Source: Limnohabitans sp. MORI2 (GTDB lineage Bacteria; Pseudomonadota; Gammaproteobacteria; Burkholderiales; Burkholderiaceae_C). Taken from it: DNA of 64,000 nucleotides. The DNA lies in the NCBI RefSeq assembly GCF_027925025.1, contig NZ_AP027058.1, forward strand, positions 620,001 to 684,000, read 5' to 3'. This document shows, piece after piece, positions 1 through 8,366 of the stretch. A program made the translations under genes and the position numbers. How positions within the stretch are numbered: position 1 is the stretch's first letter; each line of letters opens with the position of its first letter. The notes under the pieces were generated by a model. The model saw only the letters and a program-made list of their open reading frames with translations. It searched no databases and was not told where the DNA came from.

Positions 1-2
1 GG

Positions 3-1097
3 CGTTTGTGGTGTGGCTATGCCTGCCCGCAAACGGTGTACAGCGAAATCTTTTTGTGGATCGAGCGCAAGATCGAGGGTGATCGCTCTGCGCGTATGCG
101 TTTGGACGACGCTGATTTTTCTTTGAAGAAGCTCAGCAAGAAAACCTACAAACACACCGCATGGATTGTGTTGTCGCTCTGGACGGGCTTCACCTTTGTC
201 GGCTACTTCACCCCGATTCAAGAACTGTTGGTTGCCGCCAAAGATTGGAACTTTGGCCCTTGGCAATTTTTCTGGGTGTTCTTCTATGCGTTTGCCACGT
301 ATGGCAATGCAGGTTTCATGCGTGAGCAAGTGTGTAAATACATGTGTCCTTATGCACGCTTCCAAAGCGCCATGTTTGACCATGACACGCTCATCGTCAC
401 CTATGACGCCGAACGCGGTGAGCCTCGTGGCCCACGCTCTAAGAAGACCGACCTTGCTGCCGCCAACTTGGGCGCTTGCGTGGATTGCACTTTGTGTGTG
501 CAGGTGTGTCCAACGGGTATCGATATTCGCGACGGTTTGCAATACGAATGCATTGGCTGTGGCGCCTGTGCCGACGTGTGCGACACTGTGATGGAAAAAG
601 TGGGCTATGCCAAAGGCTTGGTGCGCTACACCACGCAAAACGCCATGGCCAACAAATGGACAACCCAACAAACGGTGATGCGTGTGTTGCGCCCTCGTGT
701 GTTGATCTACACATCAATTTTGATGGCGATCATCATGGCTGTGGGTGTTTCGCTGGCCATGCGCACACCGTTCAAGGTCGATGTGGTGAGGGATCGCGCC
801 ACACTGGCTCGCATCACAGAAAACGGTGGCATCGAAAACATTTACCGCCTCCAAGTGATGAATGCGTCTGAGAAAGACAAAACTTTCCAGCTCTCCGTCA
901 ATGGCATGAAGGACATCCGCATCGAAACCGAAACAGATGTGAAGGTTGCTTCCGCGCAATCGCATTGGGTGGTTTTGCGCGTGACCATTCCTTACGGTTC
1001 TGCTGAGCCTGGTTCACACAAGATCGTGTTCGACATCAAAGACGCCTTGGGTCACGATGTGATTCATGAAAAGTCGGTCTTTTTGGTGCCGCGTTAA
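3..1097 (+). CDS. ccoG: Cytochrome cbb3 oxidase accessory protein CcoG (5' end outside window)
   Basis: This is the C-terminal 364 codons of a CcoG/FixG/RdxA protein; the reading frame is open to the window edge, so the true start lies upstream. Visible: the WCGYACPQTVYSE segment typical of the N-terminal membrane part, further hydrophobic segments, then two 4Fe-4S ferredoxin-type Cys clusters (C-x2-C-x2-C-x3-C at about residues 158-168 and 182-192 of the fragment), one more membrane segment near 235-253 and a C-terminal Ig-like FixG domain. The family works in the inner membrane in copper/cbb3-type oxidase assembly under low oxygen. Identification is strong; the preceding genes, presumably ccoNOP, are not visible. 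Confidence 0.95.
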   Translation, partial: RLWCGYACPQTVYSEIFLWIERKIEGDRSARMRLDDADFSLKKLSKKTYKHTAWIVLSLWTGFTFVGYFTPIQELLVAAKDWNFGPWQFFWVFFYAFATYGNAGFMREQVCKYMCPYARFQSAMFDHDTLIVTYDAERGEPRGPRSKKTDLAAANLGACVDCTLCVQVCPTGIDIRDGLQYECIGCGACADVCDTVMEKVGYAKGLVRYTTQNAMANKWTTQQTVMRVLRPRVLIYTSILMAIIMAVGVSLAMRTPFKVDVVRDRATLARITENGGIENIYRLQVMNASEKDKTFQLSVNGMKDIRIETETDVKVASAQSHWVVLRVTIPYGSAEPGSHKIVFDIKDALGHDVIHEKSVFLVPR

Positions 1098-1143
1098 TTG
1101 ACTTCTGTTGGTGTGGGTTGAGTGCTTTAACTTTTAGGTTGTC

Positions 1144-2310
1144 ATGAATCGTCATCTCGTATTGCTGTCTATCGCGCAGGGCTTGTTCCTGACCAACAAC
1201 GTCACCTTCATCGCCATCAATGGTTTGGTGGGTTTGAGTTTGGCACCTGATACTTGGATGGCCACGTTGCCTGTGATGGGCTATGTGGTGGGCGGTGCGC
1301 TCAGCACGGGGTTGGTGGCGAAATCGCAGCAACGCTTTGGCCGCAAGGGTTCATTTCAGTTGGGGCTTTTGGTGGCCTTGCTGTCTGCTGCGTTGGGTGC
1401 GTTTGCTGTGTTTTCACAATCCTTCTGGTTGTTGGTCACAGCCACCGTGGTGGCGGGGTACTACAGCGCGAATGGTCAGTTGTACCGTTTTGCAGCGGCC
1501 GAGTTGTGCAAGCCTGACTTCCGCGAAAAGGCGGTGTCTTTGGTGATGGCTGGTGGTCTCATTGGTGCAGTCATTGGGCCGAATTTGGCCATTCAAACCA
1601 AGAGCTTATTGGGCACGCCCTTCGCAGGCGCGTATGTGGCGCTGATGGGGGTTGCTGTACTGTCTATGGCGGTGATGAGCTTGATCACCTTCCCACCAGC
1701 ACCTGTGGCGAAAACGGATGACACGGGTGGTCGCCCCTTGAGGCAGATCATGCGTCAGTCGATCTTTTTTGTGGCTGCAATGGCAGCGGCTTTGGGCTAT
1801 GGCGTGATGAACTTACTCATGGCAGCCACACCCTTGGCCATGCAGGTGTGTGGCTTGTCGTTTGAAGATACCGGCTGGGTGCTGCAGTGGCACGTGATTG
1901 GCATGTTTGCACCTGGCTTTTTCACAGGGCACTTGATCAAACGCTTTGGCGTCTTGTCTGTCATGGGTGTTGGCGTGCTGCTCAACATCGCATGCATTGC
2001 GGTGGCGTTGTCAGGGGTGGATTTGCACCAGTTTTTGATTGCGTTGTTTTTGTTGGGCGTCGGCTGGAATTTCTTATTCACAGGCAGCACCACGCTGTCG
2101 ATGCAGGCCTACACACCGCAAGAGAAAAATCGCGCTCAGGCAGCTATTAACTTTTGTGTGTTTGCCACCATGGCGTTCACCTCGTTTGCCTCGGGTGCTT
2201 TGGTGACTACGCAAGGTTGGGCGTGGCTCAATTGGGGGTCGCTGGTGCCTGTGCTGATCACAGGCATGGGCTTGCTGTGGTTGGCGCGAAAAAAAGCCTC
2301 AGCGCCCTGA
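1144..2310 (+). CDS. MFS transporter, 388 aa
   Basis: A hydrophobic protein with about twelve predicted membrane segments and the layout of the major facilitator superfamily; a basic loop (QQRFGRKG, about residues 63-70) sits where the family has its conserved loop 2-3 motif. MFS proteins move small solutes with proton coupling or as uniporters; the substrate cannot be read from sequence. It starts 46 bases after ccoG on the same strand, and its stop codon lies in the loop of an intrinsic terminator. Drug or metabolite exporter is the usual role for this size class, but that is inference. Confidence 0.85.
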   Translation: MNRHLVLLSIAQGLFLTNNVTFIAINGLVGLSLAPDTWMATLPVMGYVVGGALSTGLVAKSQQRFGRKGSFQLGLLVALLSAALGAFAVFSQSFWLLVTATVVAGYYSANGQLYRFAAAELCKPDFREKAVSLVMAGGLIGAVIGPNLAIQTKSLLGTPFAGAYVALMGVAVLSMAVMSLITFPPAPVAKTDDTGGRPLRQIMRQSIFFVAAMAAALGYGVMNLLMAATPLAMQVCGLSFEDTGWVLQWHVIGMFAPGFFTGHLIKRFGVLSVMGVGVLLNIACIAVALSGVDLHQFLIALFLLGVGWNFLFTGSTTLSMQAYTPQEKNRAQAAINFCVFATMAFTSFASGALVTTQGWAWLNWGSLVPVLITGMGLLWLARKKASAP

Positions 2311-2325
2311 GGGGCTGAGGTTTTG
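2297..2325 (+). terminator. Intrinsic terminator of the MFS gene
   Basis: The arms CCTCAGC (2297-2303) and GCTGAGG (2314-2320) pair and are followed by TTTT. The TGA stop of the MFS gene (2308-2310) lies inside the loop, so translation and transcription end together. Confidence 0.75.
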
Positions 2326-2339
2326 TGGGTACGCGCTGT

Positions 2340-2552
2340 TTACTGTGCGGGCTCTTCTTCAGCGGCTTTCATGGGGCAGGTGTTGATGCCCAACAAGGTG
2401 TAAGCGCCGCAAAAACGAAACACGCCCGTTGCCAAAGGAATGGCGCCTAAAAACCCCCAAGCGCCAACAACACCAGTAGCTGCCAATGCGATGAGTGCCA
2501 AGCCTGCGACGATGCGCAAGATGCGGTCAATGCCGCCGACGTTTGCTGTCAT
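2340..2552 (-). CDS. DUF2892-family small membrane protein, 70 aa
   Basis: A short protein with two hydrophobic segments separated by a Gly turn (roughly residues 11-27 and 30-45). The opening NVGGIDRILRIVAG and the later R-F-C-G-A-Y-x-L-x-G-I-N-T-C-P match the DUF2892 (YgaP membrane-domain) pattern. The molecular role is not established; relatives often accompany sulfur or rhodanese genes, which fits the divergent SulP gene. The start has a good ribosome site (AGGAGA, reading the minus strand, just upstream of 2552). An FNR-type palindrome lies about 57 bases upstream with a TAATAG hexamer between, so oxygen-responsive activation is plausible. Confidence 0.85.
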   Translation of the reverse strand: MTANVGGIDRILRIVAGLALIALAATGVVGAWGFLGAIPLATGVFRFCGAYTLLGINTCPMKAAEEEPAQ

Positions 2553-2602
2553 AAATTTCTCCTGAAGAAAACACTATTAGACACGCAACCGAGCAGAAAT
2601 GC

Positions 2603-2616
2603 TTGAGTTAAATCAA
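2603..2616. promoter_or_regulatory. FNR/ANR-type binding site
   Basis: The sequence TTGAG-TTAA-ATCAA matches the FNR/ANR consensus TTGAT-N4-ATCAA at 9 of 10 fixed positions, and the symmetry extends outward to GCTTGA...TCAAGC. It sits between the divergent DUF2892 and SulP genes. On the minus strand a TAATAG hexamer (2573-2578) lies about 34 bases from the site centre, close to class II activator geometry. The site is seen directly; its use by FNR is inference. Confidence 0.65.
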
Positions 2617-2673
2617 GCCTAAAAATCAGCGTGACGAAATTTGCGATACTGACAAAAAACTGTCATATTTGCC

Positions 2674-4884
2674 ATGTCTACATCACACACACTTTCTCGC
2701 GCCAATTTATCGGGTGATATTTGGGGTGGCTTTGCGGCCATGTTGGTGGCGTTGCCTTCTGCGATTGCATTTGGCGTCACAATTTTTTCTCCGCTGGGGG
2801 CTGACTTTGGTGCCAAAGGCGCTTTGGCTGGCATGTTGGGCGTCACGGCGCTGGGCTTGATTGCGGCGACGTTTGGAGGCACGCAGCGGCTCATTTCCGC
2901 ACCATGTGCGCCTGCGGCGGCGGTGTTGTCGGCATTGACGATTCAAATGACGCAACAAGGTTCAGGTGTGGGTGCTGTGGTGCTGACCTTGTTCTTGGTG
3001 GCGTTTGTCAGCAGCTTGGTGCAGATCTCTTTTGGTTTGTTGCGCATTGGTGAACTCATCAAGTACATGCCGTTTCCCGTGGTGAGCGGCTACCTCAGTG
3101 GTGTGGGCTTGATCATCATCATGAGCCAACTTCCCAAGTGGATGGCACTACCCAAAGGCATGAACTGGTGGCAAGGCTTGCACGCCATGGAGCTGTGGCA
3201 AGCCCCCAGTTTGATTGTGGGTGCGGCCACCGCTGCCTTCATGCTTTTGGCCCCGCGCATCTCGAACAAAGTGCCTGCCGTGATTGTGGGTTTGTTGGGC
3301 GGCATGGCCTCGTATTGGTTGTTGGCATTCAGTGCTTGGCCTGAACTGCGCAATTTGCACGACAACCCATTCATCATTGGCCCATTGGCTGTGGGCGGCG
3401 AAGGTTTTTTTGAATCGCTGCTTGACCCATTTCGTAGCTTGAGCGAATCAGGCATGCCCAACTGGACTCAAATTGCATTTCCAGCGGTGACTCTGGCTGT
3501 GCTCTTGTCGATTGACACCCTCAAGACCTGTGTGGTGCTCGACGCCATGACTGGCTCGCGCCACGACTCCAACAAAGAACTCATTGGCCAAGGCTTGGGC
3601 AACTTGGCTGCTTCGCTCATCGGTGGTGCACCTGGTGCAGGCACCATGGGCGCGACCTTGGTCAACAAAGCCAGCGGTGGCACGACCTATTTGTCGGGGG
3701 TGTTCCAAGGCGTGTGGTCATTGTTGGCGATTTTGTTACTCACCTCAGTGATTGCATGGGTGCCTGTGTCTGCTTTGGCCGCTTTGCTGATCGTGATTGG
3801 TGTCAAGATGATTGACTGGCATTCCTTGCAGCTGCTCAAAGCCAAAGACACCATGCTCGACTTTGCCGTGATTGTGCTGGTGGTGATTGTGGCCAACACC
3901 GTGAGTTTGATTGCAGCTTCAGGTGTAGGCGTGGCCATGGCCATCATGTTGTTCTTGCGTGAGCAAATTCACACCTCCACCATCCGTCGCAAAACCTTTG
4001 GTGACAAGGTGTTCTCGCAGCGCGTGCGCGGTCAGCGTGAGCGTGATGTGTTGGCAGAGACGGGTGGCCACACGGTGATTTTTGAATTGCAAGGCAGCTT
4101 GTTTTTCGGCACCACCGATCAGCTCTACACCGCCATTGAACCTGAGTTGAGCAAGGCCAAGTTTGTGGTGCTTGATTTCATGCGTGTGCAGTCGATGGAT
4201 ATGACGGCAGGCCACATGATTGAGCGCATTCGCAATATGTTGTCTGAGCGCCATGCACGCTTGGTGCTCACACGCGTGCCCGAGCGTTTGCCCAGTGGGC
4301 GTGATTTGCGCTCTTATGTGGACCACATTGGTTTGTTGTCTGACAGCACAGCCAAAATTTTTGACGAGTTCGACGAAGCGCTCGAATGGATTGAAGACGA
4401 AACGTTGGCGCTTGCAGGCCACGCCCATGTGTCGCACGAAGGCATTCCCTTGGGTAAGTTTGAAATCTTCCACGGCTTGAACGACGAAGAGATTGCAGCG
4501 CTCGAACGCTGCGCCCAACGCCATGTGTATGAGGCGGGCGATTTGGTGTTCAGCGCTGACTCAGGCGGCCATGAACTGATGCTCATCAGTCGAGGCGAAG
4601 TGAAGGTGAGTTTGCCCTTGGCCAATGGCAAGACCATTCACCTCACCACATTCAGCCGTGGTCAGTTCTTTGGCGAGATGTCGTTCTTAGATGGCCGCGC
4701 TCACTCGGCCGATGTGTACGCCACACGTGAGACCGAACTGATTGCCATCGATCGCAAAGCCTTTGCCACGGTGGCAGCAGGCGATCCGGTGATGAGCATC
4801 AGCGTCATGCGAGCGGTGGCCTTGGCGATTGCCGACCGCTTGCGCCACGCCAACGCAGAGCTGCGAGAGATGCGTCAGGCTTGA
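2674..4884 (+). CDS. SulP-family anion permease with STAS and cyclic-nucleotide-binding domains, 736 aa
   Basis: This is a three-part fusion. Residues about 1-425 form the multi-span SulP transporter core (start region LSGDIWGGFAAMLVALPSA; later GGAPGAGTMGAT). About 440-570 is a cytosolic STAS domain. About 590-720 is a cNMP-binding (CRP/PKA-like) domain with the phosphate cassette FGEMSFLDGRAHSADV. Plain SulP proteins are near 500-570 residues, so the last domain is an addition. In the cassette, the Arg that normally contacts the cyclic phosphate appears as His or is shifted, so nucleotide binding may be altered. Likely an inner-membrane sulfate or other anion (possibly bicarbonate) importer controlled by its cytosolic domains. 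It is divergent from the DUF2892 gene around an FNR-like site. Confidence 0.9.
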   Translation: MSTSHTLSRANLSGDIWGGFAAMLVALPSAIAFGVTIFSPLGADFGAKGALAGMLGVTALGLIAATFGGTQRLISAPCAPAAAVLSALTIQMTQQGSGVGAVVLTLFLVAFVSSLVQISFGLLRIGELIKYMPFPVVSGYLSGVGLIIIMSQLPKWMALPKGMNWWQGLHAMELWQAPSLIVGAATAAFMLLAPRISNKVPAVIVGLLGGMASYWLLAFSAWPELRNLHDNPFIIGPLAVGGEGFFESLLDPFRSLSESGMPNWTQIAFPAVTLAVLLSIDTLKTCVVLDAMTGSRHDSNKELIGQGLGNLAASLIGGAPGAGTMGATLVNKASGGTTYLSGVFQGVWSLLAILLLTSVIAWVPVSALAALLIVIGVKMIDWHSLQLLKAKDTMLDFAVIVLVVIVANTVSLIAASGVGVAMAIMLFLREQIHTSTIRRKTFGDKVFSQRVRGQRERDVLAETGGHTVIFELQGSLFFGTTDQLYTAIEPELSKAKFVVLDFMRVQSMDMTAGHMIERIRNMLSERHARLVLTRVPERLPSGRDLRSYVDHIGLLSDSTAKIFDEFDEALEWIEDETLALAGHAHVSHEGIPLGKFEIFHGLNDEEIAALERCAQRHVYEAGDLVFSADSGGHELMLISRGEVKVSLPLANGKTIHLTTFSRGQFFGEMSFLDGRAHSADVYATRETELIAIDRKAFATVAAGDPVMSISVMRAVALAIADRLRHANAELREMRQA

Positions 4885-4890
4885 TGCTGT

Positions 4891-5274
4891 TTATTTAGCG
4901 GGTGGACGGTACATCGCACAAATCTTGTTGCCCGCTGGGTCACGCAAGTAAGCGATGTAGTAGCTAAATGCTGGGTTGGTGCGTAGGCCTGGGGGGTCTT
5001 CGCAGCTCACGCCGCCGTGGGCTACGCCAGCGGCGTGAAAGGCCAACACTTCAGCTTCTGATTTGGCGGCAAAGCCAAACGTGCTGCCATTGCCAAACGT
5101 GGCGGGCTCACCATTGATGGGCAGAGTGATGCCAAACGTGCCTGTGGGTGTGCGGTACACATAGCGGCTGCCACCACCTGTGCCAGGGGCGTGTCCGAGA
5201 GCGCCGAGCGCTGCATCGTAAAACTGGCGCGATGCTTCAATGTCTTTGGCGCCTAAAAAAACGTGGGTGAACAT
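4891..5274 (-). CDS. VOC-superfamily (glyoxalase/dioxygenase fold) protein, 127 aa
   Basis: A single-module vicinal-oxygen-chelate protein: it opens FTHVFLGAKDIEASRQFYDAAL and ends with Y-L-R-D-P-x-G-N-K-I-C, both typical of lactoylglutathione-lyase-like proteins. Two beta-alpha-beta-beta-beta units fit in 127 residues. Members bind a metal and act on diverse small molecules, or give drug resistance; the substrate is not predictable. It converges on the SulP gene with a 6-base gap. Confidence 0.85.
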   Translation of the reverse strand: MFTHVFLGAKDIEASRQFYDAALGALGHAPGTGGGSRYVYRTPTGTFGITLPINGEPATFGNGSTFGFAAKSEAEVLAFHAAGVAHGGVSCEDPPGLRTNPAFSYYIAYLRDPAGNKICAMYRPPAK

Positions 5275-5302
5275 GCGAGTCTCCTGATGTGTCTAGACAA
5301 AG

Positions 5303-5335
5303 AAAAAAGCGGCTCGGTTACCCGTGCCGCTTTTG
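5303..5335 (-). terminator. Intrinsic terminator downstream of the HU gene
   Basis: GCGGC (5309-5313) pairs with GCCGC (5326-5330), with extra GGT/ACC pairing in the loop. On the minus strand the hairpin runs into six T residues. It separates the HU gene from the VOC gene and is A/T-flanked on both sides. Confidence 0.75.
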
Positions 5336-5352
5336 CGTGTGAACGCGAAGAA

Positions 5353-5637
5353 TTACTTCTTCTTGGTGTTCACAGCAGCTTTGAACGCTGCGCCAGCAGT
5401 GAAGCGAGGCACCACAGCAGCTGCGATTTTCAAAGCTTCGCCAGTGCGTGGGTTCTTGCCAGTGCGAGCAGCACGTGTAGCAGCTTTGAAGGTACCGAAG
5501 CCGATCAATTGCACGTCGTCTTTTTTAGCAACAGCGTGAGTGATGGTGTCCAAGATGGCATTGACTGCGCGGCCAGCGTCGGCCTTTGTCAGTTCTGTTT
5601 GTGCTGCCACTGCTTCGATCAATTCAGTTTTGTTCAT
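5353..5637 (-). CDS. hupB: HU-family DNA-binding protein, 94 aa
   Basis: A complete HU/IHF-type histone-like protein. It starts MNKTELIEAVA, carries the dimer-core GFGTF and the beta-arm sequence RTGKNPRTGE with the Pro that intercalates DNA, and ends in a Lys-rich tail. It bends and compacts DNA non-specifically as a dimer. The GFGTF and GKNPRTGE details fit HU better than IHF. A ribosome site (AAGGAA) precedes the start, a strong terminator follows, and the gene stands alone, divergent from pilT. The hupB symbol is by similarity. Confidence 0.93.
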   Translation of the reverse strand: MNKTELIEAVAAQTELTKADAGRAVNAILDTITHAVAKKDDVQLIGFGTFKAATRAARTGKNPRTGEALKIAAAVVPRFTAGAAFKAAVNTKKK

Positions 5638-5822
5638 GTCATTTCCTTATTAAAACGGGTGCATTGTGCCAGTTTTGCTGAGTGTTTTTGCGGCCCAGCG
5701 CATTGCTTTTGATAAACGCAGATTAGGAACTTCCCTGATGATGCACCAGGATGAGACAGATGCTTCAAAAATGAATTCTGATTAGTTACAAAACAACGCC
5801 ATCGCTCGGTTAGAACGGCTGA

Positions 5823-6845
5823 ATGACGCTTTCTAATTTGTTGTTGCAATGCATCACACGCGGTGCATCCGACCTGCATTTGTCCTCTGGCCTTGCGCCT
5901 TTGCTGCGTGTGCAAGGTGATTTGGTGGCCTTGAATGAACCCGCGTTGGTCAGCGAAGAGTTGCATGCGTCATTGATGACGATGATGTCATCCAGCCAGC
6001 AAACACAATTTGCGCAAACCCATGAATGTGATTTTTCATGGGACCTGCCAGAGCTGTCACGCTTTCGGGTGAATGTGTTCATGCAGGCACGGGGTATCTC
6101 TGCCGTGTTTCGGGTGATTCCACATCATGTGCCTAGTCTGCAAGATCTTGATGCCCCGCTTGTGCTGAGTCAGTTGATGAATCGCACACAGGGTTTGGTG
6201 TTGGTCACAGGTGCCACCGGTTCTGGCAAGTCCACCACCTTGGCAGCGATGATTCACATGCTCAATCAAACGCAAGACAAACACATCATCACCATTGAAG
6301 ATCCGATCGAGTTTGTGCATGTGCCAGCACGTTGCTTGATTCAACAACGTGAACTCGGCCCCCATACCTTGAGCTTTGCCAACGCGCTGCGTGCAGCCTT
6401 GCGCGAAGACCCCGATGTGATTTTGGTCGGCGAGCTGCGCGACTTAGAAACCATTCGCCTAGCCATCACTGCGGCTGAAACAGGGCACTTGGTGTTCGCA
6501 ACCTTGCACACCTCGAGTGCGGCCAAAACCATGGACCGCATCGTGGATGTGTTTCCTGCGCAAGAAAAAGACATGGTGCGCAGCATGTTGTCTGAGTCAC
6601 TCCATGCGGTGGTGTCGCAGACCTTGTGCAAGCGCAAAGACGGTGCAGGGCGTGTAGCCGCATTTGAGGTGATGTTGGGGACGCCTGCCGTGCGCAACTT
6701 GGTGCGAGAGGGTAAAGTGGCGCAACTGTATTCAACCATCCAAACAGGGCGCAGTGTGGGGATGCAAACCTTAGATCAGAGCTTGGCTGGCTTGGTACAG
6801 CAGGGCTTGATTGATGCGCAAGAGGCGCAAGCCCAATCGAAATGA
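5823..6845 (+). CDS. pilT: Type IV pilus retraction ATPase PilT, 340 aa
   Basis: A secretion-type hexameric ATPase. It opens with ASDLHLSSG (PAS-like N-terminal domain), followed by Walker A GATGSGKST, an Asp box (TIEDPIEFVH), Walker B ILVGELRD, and the His box GHLVFATLHTSSA. The AAETGHLVF and FEVMLGTPAVRNLVREGK stretches are characteristic of PilT rather than PilB. It powers pilus retraction (twitching, DNA uptake) at the inner membrane. No pilU follows, unlike the common pilTU pair; a tRNA gene lies just downstream on the other strand. Confidence 0.92.
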   Translation: MTLSNLLLQCITRGASDLHLSSGLAPLLRVQGDLVALNEPALVSEELHASLMTMMSSSQQTQFAQTHECDFSWDLPELSRFRVNVFMQARGISAVFRVIPHHVPSLQDLDAPLVLSQLMNRTQGLVLVTGATGSGKSTTLAAMIHMLNQTQDKHIITIEDPIEFVHVPARCLIQQRELGPHTLSFANALRAALREDPDVILVGELRDLETIRLAITAAETGHLVFATLHTSSAAKTMDRIVDVFPAQEKDMVRSMLSESLHAVVSQTLCKRKDGAGRVAAFEVMLGTPAVRNLVREGKVAQLYSTIQTGRSVGMQTLDQSLAGLVQQGLIDAQEAQAQSK

Positions 6846-6848
6846 CAT

Positions 6849-6923
6849 TGGTGCCTCCGACAGGAATCGAACCTGTATCTACACCTTAGGAGGGAGTCGT
6901 TCTATCCATTGAACTACGGCGGC
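6849..6923 (-). tRNA. tRNA-Arg (anticodon CCU)
   Basis: A 72-nt cloverleaf plus an encoded CCA (6849-6851). Arms: acceptor GCCGCCG with CGGAGGC, D arm GTTC/GAAC, loop CTCCTAA giving anticodon CCU (reads AGG), and a perfect T arm ACAGG-TTCGATT-CCTGT. Two stem mismatches are visible: G4-A69 in the acceptor and a T-T pair in the middle of the anticodon stem. Despite these, the overall fold and the CCA argue for a functional minor Arg tRNA. Confidence 0.88.
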
Positions 6924-6944
6924 AACCGCAGGTATTTTAAGGCG

Positions 6945-8129
6945 CTACTTGCTGAGTACCCGCATCGCTTCTTCCAAGCCTTTGAGCGTGAGCGGGTACA
7001 TGCGGTTGCTGACGATTTGTTGAATGATGGCAATGCTTTGGCGGTATTGCCAGACGCCTTGTGGCTCGGGGTTGATCCATGCGAATTTTGGGAACGCATG
7101 GATTAAGCGCTGTAGCCATTCAGCACCGGCTTCTTCATTGTTGTATTCCACGCTGCCACCGGGCTGCACAATTTCGTATGGGCTCATGGTGGCGTCGCCA
7201 ATGAAGATGAGCTTGTAGTCTTTGTTGTACTTTCGAATGATGTCCCACGTCTCAAACTTCTCGGCATAGCGGCGTTTGTTGTTGCGCCACATGAAGTCGT
7301 ACACGCAGTTGTGGAAGTAATAAAACTCTAAGTGTTTGAACTCGGCTTTGGCTGCGCTGAACAGTTCTTCCACGCGGGCAATGTGGTCGTCCATCGTGCC
7401 GCCCACATCCATGAGCAAGAGCACCTTCACATTGTTGTGGCGCTCGGGACGCATCAAGATGTCTAAGAAGCCGGCATTGGCCGCGGTTTTGTGGATGGTT
7501 CCGTCAAGATCAAGCTCTTCGGCCGAGCCTTCGCGGGCAAAGCGGCGCAAGCGACGCAGCGCCACTTTAATGTTGCGTGTGCCCAGCTCTTGGGTGTCGT
7601 CGTAGTCACGGTAGGCGCGTTGGTCCCACACTTTCACAGCGCTGCGGTTGCCGCCTTTGCCGCCAATGCGAATGCCTTGGGGGTTGTAGCCGCCGTTGCC
7701 AAAAGGCGATGTGCCGCCTGTGCCAATCCATTTGCTGCCGCCCTCGTGGCGTTCTTTTTGTTCTTCGAGGCGTTTCTTCAACGTCTCCATCAACTCGTCC
7801 CAGCCCATTTTCTCGATGGCGGCTTTTTGTTCGGGTGTGAGCTCTTTTTGAAGAATCTTTTCCAGCCAATCAAGCGGCACTTCTTTGGTGAAGTCGGTGA
7901 GGATCTCCACGCCTTTGAAGTAGGCGGCAAAGGCGCGGTCAAACTTGTCGTAATGCTTTTCGTCTTTCACGAGCACGGTGCGTGACAGGTGATAGAAATC
8001 ATCCATGCTGCACGCGTCAGATGCTGGCCCAACCACGTTGGCTTGTAGGGCTTCGAGCAGCGTCAGGTACTCGCGCACCGACACGGGCACTTTGGCCGCG
8101 CGCAGGGTGTAGAAGAAATCGATCAGCAT
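6945..8129 (-). CDS. VWA-domain CoxE-like protein, 394 aa
   Basis: This protein matches the VWA/CoxE-like family encoded beside MoxR ATPases. The N-terminal half (FFYTLRAAKVPVSVREYL) is family-specific; the C-terminal half is a von Willebrand A domain with its metal site at LLLMDVGGTMDDH (about residues 233-245), where the usual D-x-S-x-S is D-x-G-x-T, and a later FIGDATMSPYE. Such proteins pair with MoxR AAA+ chaperones to insert metals or mature enzymes. It is the last gene of a moxR - small membrane protein - VWA set on this strand. Client protein unknown. Confidence 0.85.
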   Translation of the reverse strand: MLIDFFYTLRAAKVPVSVREYLTLLEALQANVVGPASDACSMDDFYHLSRTVLVKDEKHYDKFDRAFAAYFKGVEILTDFTKEVPLDWLEKILQKELTPEQKAAIEKMGWDELMETLKKRLEEQKERHEGGSKWIGTGGTSPFGNGGYNPQGIRIGGKGGNRSAVKVWDQRAYRDYDDTQELGTRNIKVALRRLRRFAREGSAEELDLDGTIHKTAANAGFLDILMRPERHNNVKVLLLMDVGGTMDDHIARVEELFSAAKAEFKHLEFYYFHNCVYDFMWRNNKRRYAEKFETWDIIRKYNKDYKLIFIGDATMSPYEIVQPGGSVEYNNEEAGAEWLQRLIHAFPKFAWINPEPQGVWQYRQSIAIIQQIVSNRMYPLTLKGLEEAMRVLSK

Positions 8130-8137
8130 GGTTCTGA

Positions 8138-8353
8138 TTACTCCGTGTCAACCTTGGGCGCATGAAAACGACGTGCAGTCTGCAAACCTATGCCGCCGCC
8201 AATGCCGACCAAAATGATTGCAGCAATACTGCCTGTGCCGTAGCCTGGTGCAAATAGATCCAAGCCAAATGCCTGGCCTAGGCCAAAGCCCAACAAGGCG
8301 CCCACCACAAAGCCGACGGCGTCTAAAAGACCTTCGATCAAAGATGCAAGCAT
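8138..8353 (-). CDS. Small glycine-rich membrane protein, 71 aa
   Basis: The protein starts MLASLIEGLLDAVGFVVG and contains two hydrophobic, Gly-rich segments (about residues 10-28 and 40-60) followed by a short basic tail. I chose the ATG at 8353, which has an AAAGG ribosome site 6 bases upstream and does not run into moxR; an upstream ATG at 8404 would overlap moxR by 38 bases. It sits between moxR and the VWA gene and is probably co-transcribed. I do not recognise the family; a membrane partner of the MoxR/VWA pair is inference only. Confidence 0.65.
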   Translation of the reverse strand: MLASLIEGLLDAVGFVVGALLGFGLGQAFGLDLFAPGYGTGSIAAIILVGIGGGIGLQTARRFHAPKVDTE

Positions 8354-8366
8354 GTATGCCTTTGCT

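Noticed and set aside
5263..5712. Open frame on the plus strand across the HU gene
   Set aside because: Covers the HU terminator and coding region in antisense; HU is well supported.
5638..5822. TGGCAC element in the HU/pilT gap as a sigma-54 promoter
   Set aside because: The minus-strand TGGCACAATGC lacks the -12 TTGC at the required spacing.
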